Shown here one piece after another: positions 34,376-47,275 of a DNA stretch of 64,000 nt (position 1 is its first letter; every line of letters starts with the position of its first letter). This stretch comes from Isoetes taiwanensis (lineage: Eukaryota > Streptophyta > Lycopodiopsida > Isoetales > Isoetaceae): contig JAJEKV010000053.1 of assembly GCA_021234155.1 (NCBI GenBank), forward strand, positions 1,315,307 to 1,379,306. Direction: 5' to 3'. The notes beneath the pieces are model-generated. The model saw only the letters and a list, made by a program, of their open reading frames with translations, did not search any database and was not told the origin of the DNA. The translations under genes and the position numbers were made by a program.

Positions 34376-37300
34376 TAGTCAAGGTTTAAAATTGCTCCAT
34401 ACACATGACACACATAACGTGGATGGGGATGAATGGCCTTTCCCAAAGAATATTTGTGAACTAGAATCTGAATACAGAGATGTTTTTGCATTCCTCGGTG
34501 CGCACTCTTGTTTTGCGTCTCATGGAGGCAAGCCATCCGAGATGAGATAAGCATTTGTCTGCTAGCCGTCTGGAGCTTCCGGGTCAATTTGTGAAATGGG
34601 AATGACGAAACTAAGTAGAAGGTCAATTTTGATCTAGTGAGTGGCAAGCCAGACGTTGGCTCTTAGACAAACTCATTTATTTAACTAAAGTTTTGATACC
34701 ATGCCATGCAATTTTTGTGAATCTCTTACAAGTTCAGAAGGACAAGTGTTTGAGTATTTGTCCACTTTCTCTACTCATGTTTCCATGGGGCATGGAGCTC
34801 AATAAGAGAAAGAAAAAGGCATGTGTGCAACAATTTGTTGTGTTGTGTGGTGTTGTGGCTATCTACCCACCTCTGACTTATAAATAGAGAGCACAAAAGC
34901 ACATAACAATATAATAGCCTTTAAAGGATCAAGGTTATCTAACTAACTAGTAATTATTATTCGTAAAGCTTTATACGCAACAAAGGGGGGGAGGGGAAAA
35001 AAACAAAAGCGGATTTTTGTACAAGAGACGAAACTTAGAAATGGAAAGGTATATGATGACAGGGAAGGAAAATGAGCGGACGAGATGGGCTCCGAGGGAA
35101 AGGGAAGGGCGGGATGGACATATGCCGAAACCTCGAAGGCAGGGAGAATAAAAAAAAATAATGAGAAAGCGAAGGGTTGGGGGGTTCTCTCTAGAAATTA
35201 GGGTTAGGGCATGAGGTTCGAGGCAGCTTCCAAAGCACAATAATGACCAAAAATACAAGATCTGCGTGGCCCAAACGCCGGACACGTGGCAATGAGTTGA
35301 CAAGGGAATGCCTTTAGACCGGGCCGTGGCTTAGGTCACCAGAACCCGAACCTGTCCTGTCCTACAAAACCTAGGCCCCTTTACACCGGCACTTTTGGCT
35401 TGGCTTAACAGTTCACGGGCACGCTGCTCCCTTCTTTCAATACTTTAGTTGTGGTGTGGAGCCCACCCTGGTTGGCTCGGCCCGAACCTGGCCCCCCCCG
35501 GTTCCGTGAGACCTTTGGACCCCCCCATAATTAATATCCCTCAGTGCCTCGACTATGCTTGTCGAATTTTCTTCCTTGGCCACATTTTGTACCAACACAT
35601 CCCATTACCCCCATTTTTTTTATCCCCTTGAGTTTGGTGCACTCTCGCCCAAATGTGCTTTCGCAATTCGCCCTAACACCCCTTTAATACTATTCAAAAT
35701 TCTATTTTTTCCCCTCGTACCCTACCTTTTGAGCTTTCCTGCAGAATCTTGCCCCTTGGTCCCTTTTCAATTCACCTATTCAAAGTAGAACATGTATCCT
35801 CTCCACTTCACACTTGCCTCCGTTCTGCTACAACATGGAAATTCGAGAGCCTATTCTGTCTACAGATTGGAAATTGGCCCTCCTATTCCTTTCAACATGT
35901 AAACTTGCTCGATCGACATGAAAATTTTAGTTTCCATGTTGTGGGGGGATGGAACTGGGTCGCCCATTCCAGGACCAGCTCCCAGCTAACGTCGGTCATA
36001 GGACCCCCTGGAATGCACTTCCCAATTTCCATCCCCCCATACATCTCACAAAGGTGGTTGCTTCCATTTCTGTTGTGCTACAATTCATAAGGTGGTTGCA
36101 AATTGCACTGCCATCAGGCGAATCAGATCCTCGTGCATCAAACAATAGCTATATGAGCAGTCCAGGTCACCAGCTCAAGCTACACAACTGACCAGGATTT
36201 TACCTATCATCTCTATCCTGCTTTTCCAAATTATGCTAGCCTACAAGTAGGACAACAAATTTCTAGCCGTCTACATTGCCCAGGCCACATTAGTTGTCCC
36301 ATCTCATGGATGCAATATTCATCACGTGCCTTTAATGACTGCAGTTTTGAAGGGTCTTTGCATATCTTTGGTAGAAGTAGAAAGATAGTGTCTAATACAT
36401 TTGTATGCACATGTTTTATGTTTCCGAGTTACTTCCATTCTCGAGGATGATTGACATTTCACAAAGTGTAAAACATGAGATGAATATACAATTTTAGTAT
36501 TTTTCAAATTGAGATGACTTTATAAGGATGTCATGGAACTTTATAGGACTCTGTGCATCCTATTAGCTAAATATCATACGTTTTCCTTCTTCTCTCAACC
36601 CATTCAAAAATGATATGTTAAGGAAAGCTTGCCAGGCATGGGCACGGGCTTCCTCACGTGCAAGGGATGGGTTTGTACGGATAAAATTTTGTTCACTTTG
36701 TTTTCAAACAGAAAGTGCTATTTCAGACAAATCTCCCCTTCCCAAGGCCTTCCGAAATTGATATAGGAGGAACCTAAACCCAAAGTTTTGGATGTCTGAA
36801 CCTTAGGCCGCTGTCTTCAGGGAGGGCCAATGATATTGCCCAACGCCCGCAATGATTTTACCTACAAGTAAGAGTATCAAAGTTCTTTATTTTTGGAAAA
36901 CATGGTAATTATTATCATCTCCCCGAAAAAGGATTGAGGCACAAAATCCCTCGAGGGACCTTCTTTGAATGGACAACCTAATGTGGAATAATTTTGTTAC
37001 ATTTGAGTTTGTTGAAGGGGAGAGGGAGAAATGTGCATTGCCCAACAATTTCTAATAAGAGCATGTGCTCTTTGAAACAACCTAATGTGAATAGTCATTT
37101 GACATACACAATGTAAGCCTATTTTGAAATAGTTGTTTGGTGTGTTTGGTGTGCAATACCAAACCTAAAATGTAACTTGCCATTTGTAATTGTAGCTAAT
37201 CGGGTGCACTTATGGACCAAGTGATTTCAGCGAGGACATTCATCCAATTGGAGCCCCACGAAACCAAGGCAAGGAACGTAAAAAAGAAACCAAATGGGGA

Positions 37301-37549
37301 AAGGATGGGATACCGCGCAGAACCTATGGAACAAAGAAGCAGTTGATCGCAGAATGTATTGACCAGCAATTGGATGATTCTCAATCCATATTGAGCAAGC
37401 AAGTGGATGATTCCGGAACAACGTGGTAAAGGAAGGAATAAAAAGGAAGAGTAGAGCCAAGGTGGAAAAAGAAGCAAACAAAGTCCTCTTCCCGAGCATC
37501 ACAAATAGCGAAGCAGCATCCAATTACTGAAGAAGTGTAGAAGATTATG
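34376..37549. other. Gene-poor sequence
   Basis: No supported gene. Open frames at 35449-36191 and on the minus strand at 34971-35303 and 37196-37523 are of ordinary length for chance, lack recognisable motifs and overlap in several frames. Confidence 0.4.
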
Positions 37550-38780
37550 CGGTGAGTCCTACAAACGAGGTTGTGGCGTCACTTTTTAGTAAGACAACTA
37601 TATATTAAACCGAAATGAGTCGATTGTATACTATGAGAAGAACCATATCAACAAGGAAGGTGTTGTTTGGCATGGTCAGATCCATGATGAAAGTGTTGGC
37701 ACAAGATATCAAGATGCACCATGGATTTCCAACAAAAAGGGATTGGGTGGAGGGGCTTGTTGGTGAAGGTCACCAAATTCGAGAGGTAATGAGGATGCAT
37801 GAAGAGCAGGTTGTCCATAAGTTAGAAATGCAGGGGGGGTGTAAAAGGATAGAGATTTACTTTCTTAGATATAGATGATATACCTAACACATTTGATGAG
37901 GTTTCTAAGTCCACCCGGAAGCAGCATATGAATGTGACTCAAAGTGTGAGAATGGGGTAGATCAAAAATCCAGATTCGGGTATTCTTGTATCAAGAAGGG
38001 GCACCCTTCCATCTTGGGATCATGACACCCTTTCAAAATGGAAATGTTATTGAAATATGGCAAGGGAAAATGCTATAGCAATGGATGCCACCTTCAAGAC
38101 TAATGACTTGAGGTTTATGTTGTATACCTTCATTGTATTTGATAGCCACAGAAATGGGAGTGCCCAAGGCATGGGTTTTGACGTCTAGCCTAACGGTAAA
38201 GTTGACATTCAATGTTGGCTTCAACATAAGAAGAACCATATACACCTAGAAGATCCTACATGGGCCCCCTGTTTTATAGTTGACTTCCACGCGGAGGCGT
38301 AGATTGGTGCTTTGAGTTGGTATGGCCAAAGACCCCTATTCAGCTTGCAGCCTTTGGCATGTCGACGCCTCGTGGTTTAAAGTTTTGCAAGATATGTGCA
38401 TAATTCCTCCTGCATCTAAAGGAGATGCTTAAGGATATGGGTGACATCATGTATGGTACCAAGGTTGAGCCATAGAGGAGGATGGGATATTCAAGGAAGA
38501 TTATAGGGAAGCTTGTGCAAGAGCAAAAGGCTCACTTGAACAATTCAAGGAGAAATGGAAGGAGTACCAACAAGTTAGTTAGTTATGTCCCAAGGAATGG
38601 ACAAACAATGTGTGCCTCATGGATTATCGCGGTCGAGAATGTATCCCATAGTAAATGGCAAGAGACCACACAAAATACGCCGAGAGTCCTATCATGTCAC
38701 TTTGAAGAGAAGGTTGGGTATTTTTAAGCATGAGTTGAGGGAAGAAGATTAGTTGCGGAGTGATAAAGCAATGGAGTTGT
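37550..38780 (+). pseudogene. MULE-type transposase relic
   Basis: The best block begins at 38081: MDATFKTNDLRFMLYTFIVF, then DSHRNG. It has the form of the first catalytic-Asp region of plant MULE transposases (MDATF.TN...L.T..VFD...NG). Further on, a WLQHKKNHIHLEDPTWAPCF block and then FIVDFHAEA look like the second Asp region. Stops and shifts interrupt it throughout. The preceding open frame (37615-37878) is in a plausible position for the N-terminal part but has no clear motif. Assignment rests on motif memory, not a search. Confidence 0.5.
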
Positions 38781-39599
38781 TGTGATTGTATGGGCCATGA
38801 AAGGGCAACATATGCAAAGCAATTCGAAGGTTCTTCAAATGATAAATCACTGAAAAGAGAGAGACATTTTAAAAGATGTGGCACGAGGGTTGGGACAAAT
38901 GTAGGGGGCTTGGAAAATTTAGCATCGTGATGATGGAAAAATGGGAGCGGGTTGTGGAAATGGAGAATGATGTTATTGGTTCAATGGAGGGTGATGAAGC
39001 TAAAAAATGCGCCAAACGGATGTCAAAACCTATGTATACAATGAGAACAATTTAATGGCAAGCATAGAAGAATCATGGATCAAGTGAAGGGTGCAATTGC
39101 ACAATGTCCTAGTCTCTTACCACATGTTGACTTCCCTGTATGAAAAGAACTCAGGATCACAGGTAGAAAGGCTGAAAATTACAGCAAGATAGAGAGTTCA
39201 TCGACATGATTGTACCCACCCATGCCGTGAGGGAAAGAAGATGGCATTGGGAATAGTCTTCTAGATTACAATCCTGCAGATTTGGGCAAGAAACGAAAGG
39301 GTGGAGAACAAAAGAGAGCATCTTCGAAAGAGGGAGTTGCAACAACATCTATTACTGATTCATAGTGAAGTGGTAGTGAAGGATGTGAAGTGGTAGTGGT
39401 AGTGAACTTGTATGAATAATCATGGCCTAACATGTCAAGCTTATGAATATCATGGCCTAATTTTGAGATGAACACTATATGTATTCTGTAACTTCCAATT
39501 CCTAATATACAAGATCATCCAAGTTTTTAAAACTTAACAAGTGCCTAGGACTATATATTTTGTAAATTAAATTCCCTTTGTCTACTTAAATTTCCCTCG
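38781..39599. other. Intergenic sequence
   Basis: No recognised feature. It may include further transposase decay products, but no motif supports that. Confidence 0.35.
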
Positions 39600-39970
39600 A
39601 CTGGCTATAACATGTCGTGGAGTGGCTATAACATGTCGTAGTGGGTATAACATGTCAGGGACAGCTTTAACGTGTCGTGGAATGGCTATAACGTGTCAGG
39701 TGCGGCTATAACATGGCAAAAGTTAAGGCTAAATATGTCAGGGTCCAAGGCTATAAATGTGGGATTGGCTATAACATGTCGGGAATGGCTATAACATGTC
39801 GTGGAATGGCTATAACATGTCGGGGATTGGCTATAACATGTCGTGGATTGGCTATAACATGTCGTGGATTGGCTATAACATGTCAAAGGGGACTGGCTAC
39901 AAATACGTGGACTGGTACATGTCAGATCAGCTACGTTACGTCGGACTGGATGGCACATGTCAGGGTCTAA
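39600..39970. repeat. Minisatellite A: GGCTATAACATGTCGTGGA units
   Basis: About 14 imperfect units of 19-20 bp follow one another, for example at 39603, 39621, 39786, 39808 and 39829. Variants end GTCAGG or GTCGGG. Open frames here (Ser/Cys/Gly repeats) are by-products of the repeat. Confidence 0.92.
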
Positions 39971-40039
39971 GGCTATAAATATTGCCGTACCGGCTATAAA
40001 TACGTCGTATCTAAGGCTATACTACGTCGTGGATCAAAA

Positions 40040-40480
40040 GCTAAGTGTGGTGCTGCGGGTGCCAAGTGGGTGCTATGGGTGCCAATTTGTGCCAAGTGTG
40101 CTTGCGTGCCAATTTGTGCTGCGCGTGCTATGGGTGCCACGATCTAAGGGTTTTCACCTAGGGCACAAGTGTCAAATTGGGTCCCACATGTTAAATGGGT
40201 CCCTACATGTGCTGGCAGCCATGGGTCCTAAATGTGCCATGGGTGCTGCATGTGCTAAGGTCCCACATGTGCCATGGGTGCCACTTTGTGCCAAGTGTGT
40301 GCCAAGTGGCGCTTAATGTGATCTAAGGGTGCCAAATTTTAGGCACAAGTGGTTAAATTGGGTCCCAATACGTGCCAAGTGTAAGCTGGCGGAATCCCAA
40401 ATGTGCTGCTGGGTCCCATTACGTGCCAGTAACCCACATGTGCCAAGTGGGTACGCATGTGCCAAGTCTAGGGCTATAAA
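40040..40480. repeat. Minisatellite B: GTGCCAAGTGGGTCC units
   Basis: Imperfect, variable-length units built from TGTGCCAAGTG, GGGTGCCA and GGGTCCCACATG. Spacing is irregular, unlike a classic satellite. The block sits between two blocks of minisatellite A. Confidence 0.85.
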
Positions 40481-40795
40481 TACGTCCGGAAGTTGCTTTC
40501 GTTGAGATAAGGTGAAGCCATTAATCCCTATTGCGCTTCTCGCCAGAAGGACCCTCTCTAGAGATACCTTGGCTTACTTAATCATCGAAAGTGCATCGCG
40601 ATAGATACAGCAAGAAGAAGAGGTAATAAAAGTGTAACTATAAAAACGAAGTCAATGTGGATTGACCTACACCGGCACTCCGTAATAACTCTACCATGAG
40701 ATCCTATTGGCAGAATAGCTTCAGTACACCAGCATAATCTTGGATGTACTCAATAACCAATTTTGATCCTGTGGCGAGAATGAACCAGCCACGCA
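40481..40795. other. Unique island inside the minisatellite field
   Basis: Non-repetitive sequence separating the first and second rounds of repeats A and B. No gene motif was found. Confidence 0.4.
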
Positions 40796-41900
40796 AAATG
40801 TCGTGGGCCGCAGGCCATAACATGTCGGACCGCTATAACATGTCGTAATCTAAGGCTATAAATACGTCGGTCTAAGGCTATAAATACGTCGGACTGGCTA
40901 TAACATGTCAGGGTCTAAGGCTGGCAACATGGCAAAGTCCGCCATAAATACGCCGGACCTGCCATAAATACGTCGTATCTAAGGCTATAACATGCCGGTT
41001 CAGCGCTATAAATATTGCCCAGACCCCGCTATAACATGCCTGTGGTCTACATAGCTATAAATACGTCGTGGACCGGCTATAACATGTCGTATCTAAGGCT
41101 ATACTACGGCGGTGGGGTCCAAGGCTATAACATGTCGTGGACCGGGTGTGCCAGCGTGCTGGGCGGTGCCACAGTGTGTGCCACTTGAAGCAAGTGTGCC
41201 ATGTGTGCCACTTGTGCTGCGTGCGCCGCTGGGCGGGTGCCACATAGATTCAAGGGTGCCACCTAGGGCAATAAGTGCCGAAATTGGGTCCCACATGTTA
41301 TGCAACCTTACATGTGCCAAGTGGGTGTCAAGTGGGTCCCAAATGTGCCATGGTGCAAGCGGGTGCCACATGTGCCAAGTGGGTCCTTACATGCGCCACA
41401 TGCGCCATGATCCGCCCAAGTGGGCGTACTCAAGTGGTTGCCACATGTTAAGTGGGTCCCATTACGTGCCTAAGGGTGCCATATAGGGCAATAAGTGCCA
41501 ACTAAGCGCCACATGTGCCAAGTGGTTACATTCCTCGGCCAAGTGGTGCCACATGCGCCAAGCGGCGTCACTCTGTAGGCCATAACATGTCACTTGTCTA
41601 GGCTATAACATGTCACCTCGTCTAGGGCTATAACATGTCAATTCCTGCAGGGCTAAATACGTCAATTTGTCTAGGGCCATAACATCAACAGTAGGGCTAT
41701 AACATGTCACTCTTGTGTGAAATGGCAACATGTCAATTGTGTAGGGCTATAACATGTCACTCGTAGGGCTATACATGTCACTCTTGTCTCAGGCCATAAC
41801 AACATGTCAATTGTGCAGGGCCATAACATGTCACCTTCCCGCAAAATAGCAGCATGTCAATTGTGTAGGGCTATAACCCGTCACTGGTCCCTGCCACCTA
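40796..41900. repeat. Second round of minisatellites A and B
   Basis: Type A units (CTATAACATGTC, with the variant CTATAAATACGTC) run from about 40805 to 41145. Type B units run from about 41140 to 41570. Then diverged A units (GTAGGGCTATAACATGTCA) run from 41576 to about 41885. The A-B-A order repeats that of 39600-40480, suggesting a higher-order duplication. Confidence 0.85.
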
Positions 41901-42560
41901 ATCTGCCGTAAGTGGCTGCCATATATTCCCGCTTTCACCTATTCCCGCCAAGTGGGTGCCGCACCATTCGCCAGTTTCATGGCTCGCCACCTAACTCCGC
42001 TACAATCAACCCGCCATGGCTGCCACCTAACCCGCCACCTAACCCGGCCATCTAACCCGCCACCTTGTTCAGCCACCTAACTGCCACATGGCTGCTGCCA
42101 CCCATCCGCCACCTAACCTGCCACAAGTATATTCTGCCACCTAACAGCTCACATGGCTGCCACCCATGCTGCCACCTATTAGCCACACCATTAGCCACCC
42201 ATGCCACCGTTCTGCCAACGGTCTCTTGCCACATACGCATGGATGCCAATTCCAACTGCCACCGCCTATTCCCAGCCACCCATCTGCCACAATCTATGCT
42301 GCCAATATTGTTGCCAATTGTGCTGGCACCTATTCTGCTGCCTGTTCTTCCGCCACCCAACAGCCACATGCCACCATTCTGCCACCTATGATGCCACCTA
42401 ATATGCCACCTATTCTAAGTTGCCTGTTCTTGCTGCCAGTCGCCGCCAATGGCACTGCCACAATGTAACGCCACCATGTACCCATGCCTTTCCACCTAAC
42501 AGCCACATGGCTGCCACTATGCTGCCACCTAACACACCTCCATGTTATTCCAGCCGCTAG
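41885..42560. repeat. Minisatellite C: CTGCCACCTAACC units
   Basis: Short units made of GCCACCTAAC, GCCACATGGCTGCC and CTATTCTGCCAC fill the block in irregular order. The C-rich composition gives long open frames on both strands with no real protein character. Confidence 0.85.
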
Positions 42561-45500
42561 CCAGTTGCCATCTGTGCTACAAGGAAAAAGACATACATCT
42601 TAAAATAAAAATTGCGCTAGTTATATACAAAAATAAAATATACGACTCATAATTTTGGTTTGCATAACATTGAGAAATCATGACAAAGTTCATTAAATTA
42701 GGCTGTCACAAGTCTACTACACCCTCTTCCTATATCTCCCGGCTCAGCCTTCAGGCCCCCGCCTTCTATAGGATGCCTCTGGTAATGCAAACTCTTCTTC
42801 TTCCTGAGATAACCAGCTCGTGAAACTTGGCCAAGAATTCATGTCAGATCTTCTGCACTGCAGCAGCTCGAGCTCAGGAATCCAACTCTATCGAACTGGC
42901 GCAAAATGTGGTTACTTGACAAAGCCTTGCAGAAAATCAAGTACTTGTGCGCTATGAGCATGTGGAGGGATACCTGAACAGCATTTGATGAAGCCCTCCT
43001 CAGCACAAAATCCTTTGAGAAATTGCTTCGGCATATAGGATTGTCTCAATAATAACTCACAATCTGAGCCATTGACTGTATTAACCAACTGGATGCAACT
43101 CTGCATTCATATATGCTGGATTATCATACCTAGCTAAAACAAAGCCCCTCAAGAACTCCATAAGGGGATTCCAGCAGCAGTAAAGAATGAGAATTACATT
43201 ACTAATGCAATACTATAAATCATTTAATGGGTGGTAATTTACACTGTGAAGTGAGAAGGATAAGCATGGTTATAAAAAATCCAAAGCAGAGCCATCAAAA
43301 TGGTGAATCTTCATGGGCGTGGCCTGACCAAACGTGCACTACAAACTTGCATCTCGGCCTGCCAAAGATGAACAAACTCCAATGACCCTGGCAGCCACTC
43401 TGCAGAATACGATGATGTATCAATTCATTGCAGCTAACATAGAGAGATTCACCGGTTAACTGGCAGCCAGTAAAATGAAATGGAATCTATCTTCCCGAAC
43501 TGTGCGCCTACCTGCTGGTCTAGGGAGGCAACAAATTCTCCAAATGTCTGAACTGTTCAAGAGCAGCCCCATCAGGGTTGGATTAAACCAACAATGCTGC
43601 CCCTTCTGCTGTATGTATGGGGACAGTGGATCCTGCAGCAAAACAATAAGCCAAAAATAGAAATGAAACAGAATAAAGGCAAAGAGACAAAACTAATGCT
43701 TATATTAATACACAAACTGACAATTAAGAGGGCTTTTGCTACTTCTATGGAAACAGCCTGGCGTGGATTGTCACATGAAGCCGCCACTGCGCTAATTCAG
43801 GCTTTGTCTGAGGCAAGTACTTCAAAAGTCACATCCTTTTGTCATACAAAACCCCCATAGCTAGAAGAACTGCTTCCATATTGGACTCCTAAGATATAAT
43901 GGCTATCTGGTAAATTATAATTGAATGCTGCTGCTTTTCTCTTCTTGTGCATTCCCTCATATATTGTACCAGTCATAAAGGAGGCCGAGGAAACTTTTTC
44001 TCGAGAGTCCATTCCAGCCCCAAAGTAGAATGGTGGAACTGTGCTAGTGCTGAAGAGGCCGTGGTTCTTGCATGCCTGGGGTCTCAACCAAAAGAATGAC
44101 TGAGATTGGTCAACCTCTGTTTCATGGCTGCAGACCTTGTCTGAGAGGGGTAGATTGGCTAGGATCCTGTGTTGCTGGTGGCTCATCCTCAACTTTGAGA
44201 CATGCCATCAATTTTCATTCAAGTTTTCTTCCCTCCATGTTCCAATCTTAAGGCTGTCTCCAAGCGAACCAATCATCAGCAATGTTAGATCTTGTATCAA
44301 AGCCATAATTTCTTTTCCCCTTCTGTGCCTCCCATGCAACTGCTCTCTTTCTCCACAAAATCAGCCACAAATTTGGCTTCCTCCTGCCCTCGGCCTCACC
44401 ATCCTGATACAAATTCAGGTCGCGTTAGGCGTGCACGCTTCGGTGCACCTTCCTGTACCTCCTTCAGCCCATTTTATACCTCCATTCCGGGTTTGTGGTG
44501 TAATGCATGGCCATAAATCTGTATTCCGGTTAGGGCAACGGACCATCTGGATTCTTCCATGGTCAGCTCTCTTTTAGGCACTCCCACATCGACATCTTCA
44601 TGCCATGTGCTGATCCCCAAGTGACTTTGAATCTATCCTTCCTCTGCTAACTTTATGAGCAGCTAGGGAATTAAACATACATACATCTTCGTTGTTCCCC
44701 AGAGTTGTAATTCCCAAAGTGGTTGCTGTAATTGGTTCTTCTCTGCCTCGAGTTCTCCCTCCTCGAAGATGTCTTCCTCTTCTTGATCTGTCCCCAACAT
44801 CATGTATCTTGCAATCTGCTACAAACACCCTGAATTGGCCTCGAATTGGCAGCCACCTGCATGTCAATCTCCATGGAAACAACCGGCCCCCACTACTCTT
44901 GAATTCGCAGCCACCTGCATGTCAATCTCCATGGAATCTTTTGCCAGTAGCATTTAAATCACTTCTACAACACCCACTAATTGATAAATCATGTGCAATG
45001 CAGTTCAGTGTACGGAGCCACTAACTCGTTTGATCCCTGCTTGTACCGTATTCTTTCCCCACCATTGCCATGGAATCGCACGAGAAACCAACTGAAACTT
45101 GAGGCAATGTCGAGGGATTGGGCAGCCGAGTTCAAATCCTCCTATGCTACTACAGGACCAAAATGACCGCCTTTAACCATACCTCTGGGGTCAGATTCAA
45201 AAATCTTCATTGACCGTACCACTGCTCTCACTGTTGCGTGAAATTAGCTTCACAGCAGCATGGCAGCACCTGGTCTCTTTTCTACCTGCAAGCAAAAACT
45301 AAATTCAAGTGAATGGCCACCCTCGATTCTGTTGGTTAACAATAAAAAATGCTTTCAATGCATTACCCGGCCATAACCTGTTGTCTAAATTTGTTTAAGG
45401 AACTAAGTTTGATTCGGTTGGAAGGAAAAAGAGAATTCCAAGCCTTTTTAATGCTTGAGGGGACCTAAATTGATAGGTAGTCAGGCCTCAAAATGTTTCC

Positions 45501-45894
45501 AAAGGACTGCAGGAAACAGGGCCGCTGATAGAAGTGGCGTATTGTATGATCTCCTGAGATACCGTAAGAAAGAGCCAGAAACTCACTTAGTAAATACCTC
45601 CAGCTCGAACCGCAGCATCATTTCTGGCCCCTCTAGCATCATTTCAAATATTTCGGCATCCCTAACTGAAAACCCAAAGAGGACGCGCCAAACATCATTC
45701 CGAATCTATGATTTCCAGTACTCGCCTCTAAAATTGCATCGTTTTCTCTGTTTACGGGCCAATCATATCGGTTATGTCGATGGGGTCAGTCTCACGTACA
45801 TGCTATGTACAGCAGCGCAGATACTCCATATATGATGGATATGTGCATCCATCGAACGAAGCCCATGGGCCCAACAGCCGACCCATAGGGCTAT
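42561..45894. other. Sequence of ordinary complexity without a firm gene
   Basis: Not visibly repetitive except for a 36-bp phrase (GAATTGGCAGCCACCTGC and continuation) at 44843 and again at 44901. Candidate splice-like sites exist but no exon chain could be built. It ends at the N gap. Confidence 0.4.
43842..44192 (-). other. Possible 3' terminal exon of an unidentified gene
   Basis: A minus-strand frame of 116 codons ends YGSSSSSYGGFV before TGA. It is neither repetitive nor related to the transposons here, and its composition looks protein-like (GAGMDSREKVSSASFMTG). No family is recognised, no upstream exon was found, and an overlapping plus-strand frame of similar length exists. Treat it as a weak candidate only. 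Confidence 0.2.
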
Positions 45895-45907
45895 NNNNNN
45901 NNNNNNN
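45895..45907. other. Assembly gap (13 N)
   Basis: Thirteen undetermined bases. They fall where the first ~225 bp of the 5' LTR would be expected from comparison with the 3' copy, so the junction to the left is uncertain. Confidence 1.
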
Positions 45908-47275
45908 TTAAACCAAGCCACCAAGTGACAGCGCCACCCCCATCTCACCCCAATTTCGACCCAACCAGCACCAGGAAGCAGCTAAGCGCTCAGGGCCCAG
46001 CTGCTGAACCTCGCCCAATCGCCAAGACACCCTTTAACCGTTGCTGCCACCCCAGTACAGCACTATGGAGGCACCCCTTGACAACGGCTCTAGCCGAAAC
46101 ACTGGTCAGTGGTAGTTTAATTTGCAATTTGTAGAATAATACTTTGGTGTTCTTGTCTGACTAGCTTTGGTTCAGATTAACCCTTCTTTGGTAACTAGGA
46201 ATATTGTTCAATTATGAATGATGCTCTGTTATGGAATGGTCGATGTCTCTATGAGTTAGTTCAGTAATTTCCAGTAAACAGGGGTTAAAAGGGGGGTAGA
46301 GGCCTCTGAGCTCAAGTATAGAATGCTCCTAGTACTTCCTTAAATGCCCTACTAGATTCGGCCTGTGCACAAGAGCCCACCGGGTCATAGGCGCTATGGT
46401 CTGGCTTAGCACCAGACAAGGGACGCAGTGGTGAAGTAGGGGGTGGGGTCTTGCACGAGCATAAAAGGCTCATGAGACTCCTACAGTGGGCTAGGCCTGA
46501 TAGCCGGTCACGTGGAGGGCCGGGTATGGGTCTGACACTCCCTGGGTGTAGTGGTGTGACCCGTATGGGGCACCATGCACTTTGAGTAGAATTAGGGTGA
46601 GTAAGTCGGGTACGGATGCGGGGGTCGCTGATGCGGCACGTATTCTCTAGCTCACCCACGACACCACACCGCGGATCCCCGAAGGGGGCCGCCCCCGACC
46701 TCGCCTCATCTGACCAGGTGTCATGAGCCCGGAGTAGACTCAAAGGGTGATCCCTAGAGTCTACGCCTCCTAAGGCTATAGCGAAGCCATAGCGTGACTC
46801 GACCCATCCGCAAAGTGTGCACGAGGGGGGCGGATGGAGTGGACAACCCTAGCCGATGTTCTATGCCAGCCAACGCCATGCCAAGATTCGGTCTGCCGAT
46901 CTCCTGAGACCCAGCAGTCAGTCGCTCCCCCACTAGAGTCTGAGCCGGGGTAGAACCTGGGTTTTGGGTGTTTTCTTAGTCTTAGATGCATATTCTTGCC
47001 GTTGGTATTTGGATGGATGTGCCACCCTTCGAGATGGTTATTTATATGTGATTCATGCTGTGTGCTAACCCTTGTATTCATGCTTCCGCGACGTAGGAGC
47101 CCCATTGAAGGCGTGGGCCGAATGACCCCTTCGTATCCTTCTTTCGGGCATCATATTATAGATGGCCCGAAATAGATGGAGGGGTTCCACGCCATGGCGA
47201 GTTGGTCGCCATGGGAGGGGAAAGTCCCTCGCATGTATACGGTCGAGGGTCGATATGTTCGGGGAGCGCCACAAG
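45908..47275 (+). repeat. 5' LTR copy, truncated at the left by the gap
   Basis: It matches 57303-58672 throughout in the same orientation, with many small indels and transitions. It starts AACCAAGCCACC after the Ns. The first part of the LTR (the equivalent of 57080-57302) is missing. Similarity ends near CCACAAG, which may be the LTR boundary or only the point where the 3' copy is truncated. Open frames inside it are shadows. Confidence 0.8.

Noticed and set aside
35449-36191. Overlapping open frames
   Set aside because: Three overlapping frames of moderate length, no recognised motif, and no plausible splice structure.
39713-42468. Open frames within the minisatellites
   Set aside because: They consist of the translated repeat motifs and occur on both strands.
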